A stretch of DNA of 20,426 nt from Guyanagaster necrorhizus. Its lineage: Eukaryota; Basidiomycota; Agaricomycetes; Agaricales; Physalacriaceae. Location of the stretch: assembly GCF_019112545.1 (NCBI RefSeq), contig NW_025064973.1, forward strand, positions 1 through 20,426, written 5' to 3'. This document shows, piece by piece, positions 15,845-20,426 of this stretch; the first letter of the stretch is position 1; the number at the start of each line of letters is the position of its first letter. Both the position numbers and the translations under genes were made by a program. Under the pieces are notes generated by a model. That model saw only the letters and a program-made list of their open reading frames with translations. It did no database searches and was not told the origin of the DNA.

Positions 15845-18646
15845 GGCAATCTGAGCTCAAATGTTTTCCCTTGTGCACTTCTTCTTTGGGCAGTCCTTGG
15901 CCATATGCCTCTTTTGTCTGCAATTGAAACACTTGCCCTCCTTCTTCATGCAGTCAATATCCATTAGTTTTCTGGTCCCTGTGTATATTGTCCCTGTTCC
16001 AGTTTTTTGTGTGCTGTAAGAGGGAGCTGAAGAGGATCCTGATGGTTTCCTGGCAGTTTGCCCTGACTTGTTCAGGGTTGGTAGGATCAACTTCTTGCTG
16101 TAGTCTTGGAACACCATTGCCTCCACTTTCTGCCTCTGCCACTCCTTGTACATCTCAATGATTTGTTCCTTCCATTCATCATATCTGACTGGCATCAGCA
16201 TTTTGATGCTAATTGTCAAAATCATCATAATGTATGAGGAGGGAATCCCTCTTTTGAGGGCTTCAACCATTTGTCTATTGTTTACCATGTCATCCCAGAT
16301 TCCAGCAAGCTTAGCAAGTCATTCTAGCTCATTGAAGTAATCAGTGGCCACCTTGTCTCCCATTTTGTATTCTTTGATCTTTTGTTTGTATACCTCCTGT
16401 ACTGCTGGATCAACGAACTTATCATTTAATATTTGTTTAAACACTGACTATGAGGAATAGCAGTAGTGTTTCCGAGTTGTCGAATGGAAGTTGGGAGAGA
16501 TTAAGATCCACCAAGTCTTTGCCTTCTCTTCAAGGTAGAAGGTGGCAAAAATGACTTTATTCATGTCAATACCAAGGTATCCAATGTATACCTTGAAATA
16601 TTATTTGCAATCAATTAGAAACTAGTCGATGTTGTCTAAGGCCCCTTTAAAGGGATGAGGCTTTTGAAGCAGATTGGGTTGGCACTATAGAATAGTGGCA
16701 TTTTCAGATAGAACACCCATGGGGTTGAACCACTCAGAGAACAGTGGTCAATTTCATTCATGTGGAGGGGTGGGAAATGAGTGGAGAGATTGATCATTGG
16801 TGATCGGACTTTTTTTTGGGGCAGCATCTCTGTGGATAATTACTCTGTCCTATATGGTGAACCTGAGGTGAACAGCCTCAGGATCATCTCATACTGGTTT
16901 CTTTCCTGCCCCACTTGGCCCTGCCTGATCAGGAGATGACTGTCCCCCAAGGAGTCAGCTTCCTTTGCCAGTCTAGAGGTTTCAGAACCCTTTATGCCAT
17001 AATGCCAAAGGGTTTGGCTGAGGTTGGGTCCTGGTAAATTGGATTGCCATGCTTCAGATTGATGGGTCTGATGTTTTGGCTTGGCTTCAGATAGATAGTA
17101 CTGTATATATGGCCTGTTTTGGTGGAATGAGTGAGGATTGTAGCATAGAATTTGGCTGGGCTTTGGGTTGGTATAGAGAAATCGGCTTAAGCAGATCCTC
17201 TGGATGCCACCAGCTATACTCTTTCCAAGCATACTTAGTTGCAGCATACTGTAAAATGTCTGGTTTTTCAGTGTTATCTGCATACTTATATTTCTGTCCT
17301 AAGGATGTCACCCTCCAGTGGGCATCCCTCCATAGAAAGAGCATTCCTTACTCATATAGTCCTTGATATTCTTTTTCTCTTTCTCTTTCTATCTCTTTTC
17401 TCAATGCTTCTTCATCCATATCTTCATTGGCATATTCCATAAATTGTTCTGGCCTAAAGGGGCCTTTGCTGTCCTCCTCATTGCCCTCATCCCTGCTGTC
17501 CCCTTCCTTGAGGAGGAAACTGATGAGCAGATCATAGATGGATAGGACAATTAGCCTGAGCATTGCTAGTGAGCTCATTGTCATTTCTAGTGCTGGGATC
17601 AGCAGTATTTGGGTCAGGGCCAGAGGCTGCTGGCTGGATGGGGATGTTTGGGAGCTGACTGTATCACATTCCTCCACATGCTCTTTCCTCTCTGGTTCTT
17701 GGCTATAGAGGCCAAAGTTTCTCTGAAACTTGGGATTGAGGAACTGATGAGCAACTTGACTCTCCAGGAACTGGCAGAGGGCATGGTTGGAGATGTGGGC
17801 ATTGTCAGATACCCAGAGCCTGTAGGCTCCAAGGATGAAGTTGGTATTGGAGGAGATCATATCTATTCTTGCAGAGTACTGGGGAGAAGAGGGACAGCTT
17901 CTTTTTGTGGTGTGACCTCTTCTGATGGCTTCACTCCTGGTGATGGCACTTTCTGGTCCTGACCATGAGTTGGATTCTGAGTCGGACTCCCTGAAAGGGG
18001 AGCCTAAAGAGTTGGTCTGGAGTCTATATCAGCCAGGGGAGGCTGATCTCAATCTTTTGGCCTTCTCTCATCACCACTGTTGTCATCCTTGTCTATCATA
18101 CTCTGCCTCTTCATACTCTCACTGAGCCTCCACTTAAACATAGTTGGCAAGCTCTTCCTAGGCTTGCTGTATTTCTGCTTGGCAGGCCTGATTCTGCTGC
18201 TGCTGCTGTACTGCTTGATTATAATCAAAGGGGACTGTGAGGTCTCAATCTAGGAAGACTTATCGAATAATTCTATCCTGAGCAATCCTTTCTCTAGCAC
18301 TAGCCATTCCTTCTTCTGGCTGACTCCTGATATGGTGGTTGTTATAGAGATCCTCTGCTGCAGTGATGGCGAGCTCCATATTTATGAAATCCTGATAGAT
18401 GGTTTGTCCATGGGGGTTGTCAAGCTCCAGCCTGCCAATGGATGGGCTTGATTCAGGGGTAGCATAGAGAGAATCATGGGTGGAGTTGAGAGTTGTCTGG
18501 GGTCTCAGAGCCACTCAAGTGGCATTAAGGGAGTCCTGAGCACAGTTTCCAATCTCTGAGGTGATCAGGGAGGTAAGAGAGCTGGAGGCAGGAATTGAAG
18601 AGATATTATCAGGGACCTCCTCAGGCTCATGGGCAATGTTTGTCAT
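15845..18646 (-). pseudogene. Element X gag, unusually long N-terminal region, capsid and zinc knuckle
   Basis: On the minus strand one frame runs from a tentative ATG at 18646 (MTNIAHEPEEVP) to about 15857, some 930 codons with scattered stops. The N-terminal 600 codons are low-complexity: Ser/Thr/Pro-rich stretches, a Gln run from (CAG)n at 18194-18208, and a Glu-rich helix ending EIEREREKEYQGLYE near 17350. The capsid region (about 16290-16780) shows NPMGVLSENATIL, KPHPFKGALDNID, FATFYLEEKAKTWW and YKMGDKVATDYFNELE. It is followed by WDDMVNNRQMVEALKRGIPS and a knuckle CFNCRQKRHMAKDC (CX2CX4HX4C, about 15895-15936). It would form the element's particle. The start is uncertain; gypsy Gags are usually shorter, so the N-terminal part may be a lineage-specific extension. 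Confidence 0.78.
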
Positions 18647-19080
18647 CCAAGGGTTCTAGAATCCTACAAGAGTAGGGTTGCTGTTTCTGCTGGGTCATCG
18701 AGGGGGGTATCAGAGTCCTTCTTCTTTCTAAAGGCTCTCTGAAGATGGGTTGCTAGGCCTGGCTTCAGATATGAATCATCCTTGCAGCTGGAAGGACATT
18801 CTGATGGAGGCAGAGATGTCATAAAAAGAGAGATCTGAGATTATATTTCAGAGTATGGTACAGACCTGCTGAAATACTTGATAGTGCCTGACTATTCAAG
18901 CAGTTACTGATTGTCATCCACAGCAAAGGATGATGATAGCTAGAAGATCTAGTAGCATTCCGATAATGGAAGCTATCAGTTTGAAGAAGTTGTGATTGAG
19001 GTCTGTAGTTATTGCTGAGGGCATTTGGTTTCTCAGCATAATTGGGCTTGAGAAAGGGAAGGTGATAGCTTCAAGCTAAT
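18647..19080 (-). other. Element X 5' leader
   Basis: 434 bp between the 5' LTR and gag on the minus strand. The bases next to the LTR (ATTAGCTTGAAGCTATCACC) do not start with TGG and contain a TAGCTT/AAGCTA inverted repeat, so no standard tRNA primer site is evident. A short open stretch may extend gag upstream. I see no separate gene. Confidence 0.5.
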
Positions 19081-19548
19081 TGTTAGGCTCAAGCTGCATG
19101 TGATCAACTAACATGTAATAAACTAACATGGCTTTGCATTTGAGCCTTCTATCAGAGTTCACTTTATGTGCTATTGTTGATTCTCTGTACTTCAAGGCAT
19201 TGTGTGATTTAGCACAAGAGTAGAATGAGAATGTATAAACTTTAGCTCAAAGCTGGGGGTTTACCAGCAAGAGCAAGCTCCTTAAATACTGTACAGGCTC
19301 TGCTAATAATACTACATACTTATTATATGTCTCTATGTCTTTTGTGCCTATTGTCCTAGAGCATTCTTACTGTATATAAAAGGTTGGCTATGTTATCAGG
19401 CAACACTGTTGCATCGAGAGACAATGGCAGACTTGGTCAGTTGTGATGACTAAGCCCTTTTGTCCCACAATCTTAAGCACTTGTTCTGATGCCCTGACTA
19501 AGTATGAATAGGGGTTGAAAAGTGTGAAAAAGATAAAAAATCATAATA
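19081..19548 (-). repeat. Element X 5' LTR (468 bp)
   Basis: Same length as 1587-2054. On the plus strand the end reads AATCATAATA where the partner has AATCATAACA, one C-to-T at the terminal CA. On the minus strand the TATTTAAGG box lies near 19277-19287. Confidence 0.92.
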
Positions 19549-19553
19549 TGGCC
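19549..19553. repeat. Target-site duplication of element X, right copy (TGGCC)
   Basis: It pairs with CAGCC at 1582-1586 through a common ancestor CGGCC. The next bases, ACTGAAGGCATCAGG, continue the interrupted accessory gene. Confidence 0.8.
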
Positions 19554-20000
19554 ACTGAAGGCATCAGGCATGAATGGACTTGCACACATTGCAAGATTAA
19601 GAAGACCATCTGTTCATTCAACCAGGGTGTTACTGCAAGCAAAATGATTAGTAGCATGGAGGTCTCTACCAGTCTCCACCAACTTTTAAAATTAATATGC
19701 AAGTTGATGCATCATGTGGATGAGTTAGCAGATAAGGTAGTGGATGTTTGTGATACTGTGGCAGATCTTCAAGATGACTATAGTTCTAATGATATATTGT
19801 CTCCTTCAGAGCTGTTTTCAGAGTTTGAGGTGGAGGCCTGGAAGAAAGCTCAACTGATTTTCAAGAATAAGAGAGATTAGAAGATGGAGGATCTTCAAAA
19901 GGTGAGGTTGAAGAGGCTGAACAAGGACATAGAGAAGTTGAAGGAGTGGAGGGAGAGTTTGGGTTCTGATGCAGGCTCATTGGGTTCCACTTTTTTGTAA
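19549..20000 (+). pseudogene. Y-prime accessory gene, 3' fragment
   Basis: This continues the reading frame broken at 1586. It starts ATEGIRHEWT, then the second half of the cysteine module CTHCKIKKTIC (CX2CX6C), FNQGVTASKMIS, and a helical segment LHQLLKLICKLMHHVDELAD. An acidic patch (LQDDYSSNDILSPSELFSEF) and a Lys/Glu-rich tail ending GSLGSTFL with TAA at 19998-20000 follow. One internal stop (KRD-stop-KMEDL, near 19878) is seen. The stop position matches the Y copy, where the tail is also open in the same frame except for TGA codons. Two diverged copies keeping the frame argue that the protein was once translated. Confidence 0.75.
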
Positions 20001-20047
20001 AAAATATTTTGTATGAAATGTATATAAAAAAGGGTGTCAGATGTTGG

Positions 20048-20426
20048 TAGTGGACAAAAATATAAATGCAAGGTTTTGACTTTTGAAAGTGTGAACAGAG
20101 TGATCAAAATGGTAGTAATTAGTTGTTAAAATTAATATAGTAAGATGGGGCACTGGTGGTGTCTAGAGTAGTGTTGTATTTAGGGACAGAATGTTTGAAT
20201 GACTTTGGATAAGGATCCTGGTTTGCCTGGGTATTGATGGTGGAATTCCTCAATAAATTCATCAGTGGAGAATTCAGAGGCCAGTAACCAAGCAAATTCT
20301 TCATTGGTATCTTTATATCCTAGCCACTGGATTTTATATAGCAGTGGGCAGCAGAACCAGCAGTCCAATTTAGAGTCAAGGATTTGGGCTATTTTGAAAT
20401 GTTCTTCTCCATCAACTTTGACTGGA
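20048..20426 (-). repeat. 379-bp tract identical to 8095-8473 (inverted)
   Basis: It is identical base for base to the Y tract on the opposite strand, and reaches the right edge of the window. The adjoining 19549-20047 has diverged from Y. Confidence 0.93.
20180..20426 (-). pseudogene. Y-prime pol 3' end: chromodomain
   Basis: On the minus strand, continuing from beyond the window, this encodes the last 82 codons or so of the family-Y polyprotein. It has YKIQWLGYKDTNEEFAWLLA, the helix STDEFIEEFHHQ and the end SKVIQTFCP, with TAA at 20180-20182. The sequence is open here and identical to the Y copy. The rest of Y-prime pol lies outside the window, so its state is unknown. It fixes Y-prime as minus-strand, opposite to Y. 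Confidence 0.87.

Larger units (their letters stand above)
1587..19548 (-). mobile_element. Element X: Ty3/gypsy chromovirus, minus strand, carrying nested insertions
   Basis: Two 468-bp direct repeats (1587-2054 and 19081-19548) bound the element. Each begins TGTTAGG on the plus strand, and they end AATCATAACA and AATCATAATA, so the left copy has TGTTA/TAACA inverted termini. The 5-bp target duplication is CAGCC/TGGCC. Orientation is minus: gag, protease, RT, RNase H, integrase and chromodomain run from about 18646 down to 2055, and a purine-rich tract abuts the 1587-2054 LTR on the minus strand. The 17,962-bp span includes element Y with one duplication copy (8,023 bp) and insert W with its duplication (about 1,771 bp). 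The original element was therefore about 8.2 kb. All coding domains are broken by stops and frameshifts, so it is not autonomous now. Confidence 0.92.

Noticed and set aside
17348..17860. 170-codon minus-strand open frame as a separate gene
   Set aside because: It is in the same frame as the rest of X gag and is simply its longest stop-free part.
19370..19382. TATATAAAAGG on the plus strand of the X 5' LTR as the main promoter
   Set aside because: Gene order and the polypurine tract show that X runs on the minus strand, and the other LTR has CATAAAAGG. At most an antisense promoter.
1..20426. CRISPR arrays, rRNA genes, bacterial operons or intact host genes
   Set aside because: No spaced repeats, rRNA-like tracts, Shine-Dalgarno-led gene strings or long intact frames are present; nearly all coding signal belongs to retroelements.

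Overview
The window is a dense nest of degenerate LTR retrotransposons with no intact host gene. Organism: most likely a filamentous fungus, probably a basidiomycete (Agaricomycetes-like). The grounds are Ty3/gypsy chromoviruses of fungal type with C-terminal chromodomains, a 49-nt intron with GTAAGT and CAG borders, a Zn2Cys6-like accessory protein, and severe CpG loss (a few dozen CpG counted by eye over 20 kb, where several hundred would be expected at this GC content). The organism call is inference.

Layout, oldest to youngest. (1) The background is two truncated elements. One is a minus-strand RNase H/integrase fragment 'A' (1-1443). The other is the 3' part of a minus-strand element 'Y-prime' (1444-1586 and 19549-20426). 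(2) Element X, a minus-strand chromovirus with 468-bp LTRs (5' LTR 19081-19548, 3' LTR 1587-2054), inserted into Y-prime and split it; its target duplication is CAGCC/TGGCC. (3) Element Y, a plus-strand element of the same family as Y-prime with 498-bp LTRs (2468-2965 and 9988-10485), inserted into the integrase C-terminal region of X; its target duplication is GTTGG/GTTAG. (4) W, a 1.77-kb non-coding insert with TG...CA ends (10703-12469), also interrupts the X integrase; removing it rejoins the X reading frame. Without Y and W, X would be about 8.2 kb.

X reads on the minus strand from about 18646 as a long gag, protease, RT, RNase H, integrase (split by W and Y) and chromodomain, ending at 2055. 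Y reads on the plus strand as gag 3071-4453, protease 4441-5124, RT from about 5175, then RNase H, integrase and chromodomain to 8341. Every copy carries premature stops, frameshifts and lost catalytic residues.

The most interesting item is a second, antisense gene inside family Y (8522-9857, minus strand), between the pol stop and the 3' LTR. It is predicted to be spliced. The phase-correct splice creates a six-cysteine CX2CX6C-X14-CX2CX6C module followed by a helical tail. The interrupted Y-prime copy keeps the same intron, the same six cysteines and the same stop. A 379-bp tract at the end of Y pol is identical in Y and Y-prime although the adjoining sequence has clearly diverged, which suggests gene conversion or an assembly effect. 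LTR differences are almost purely transitions at former CpG sites, and Y, which must be younger than X, has the more diverged LTR pair.
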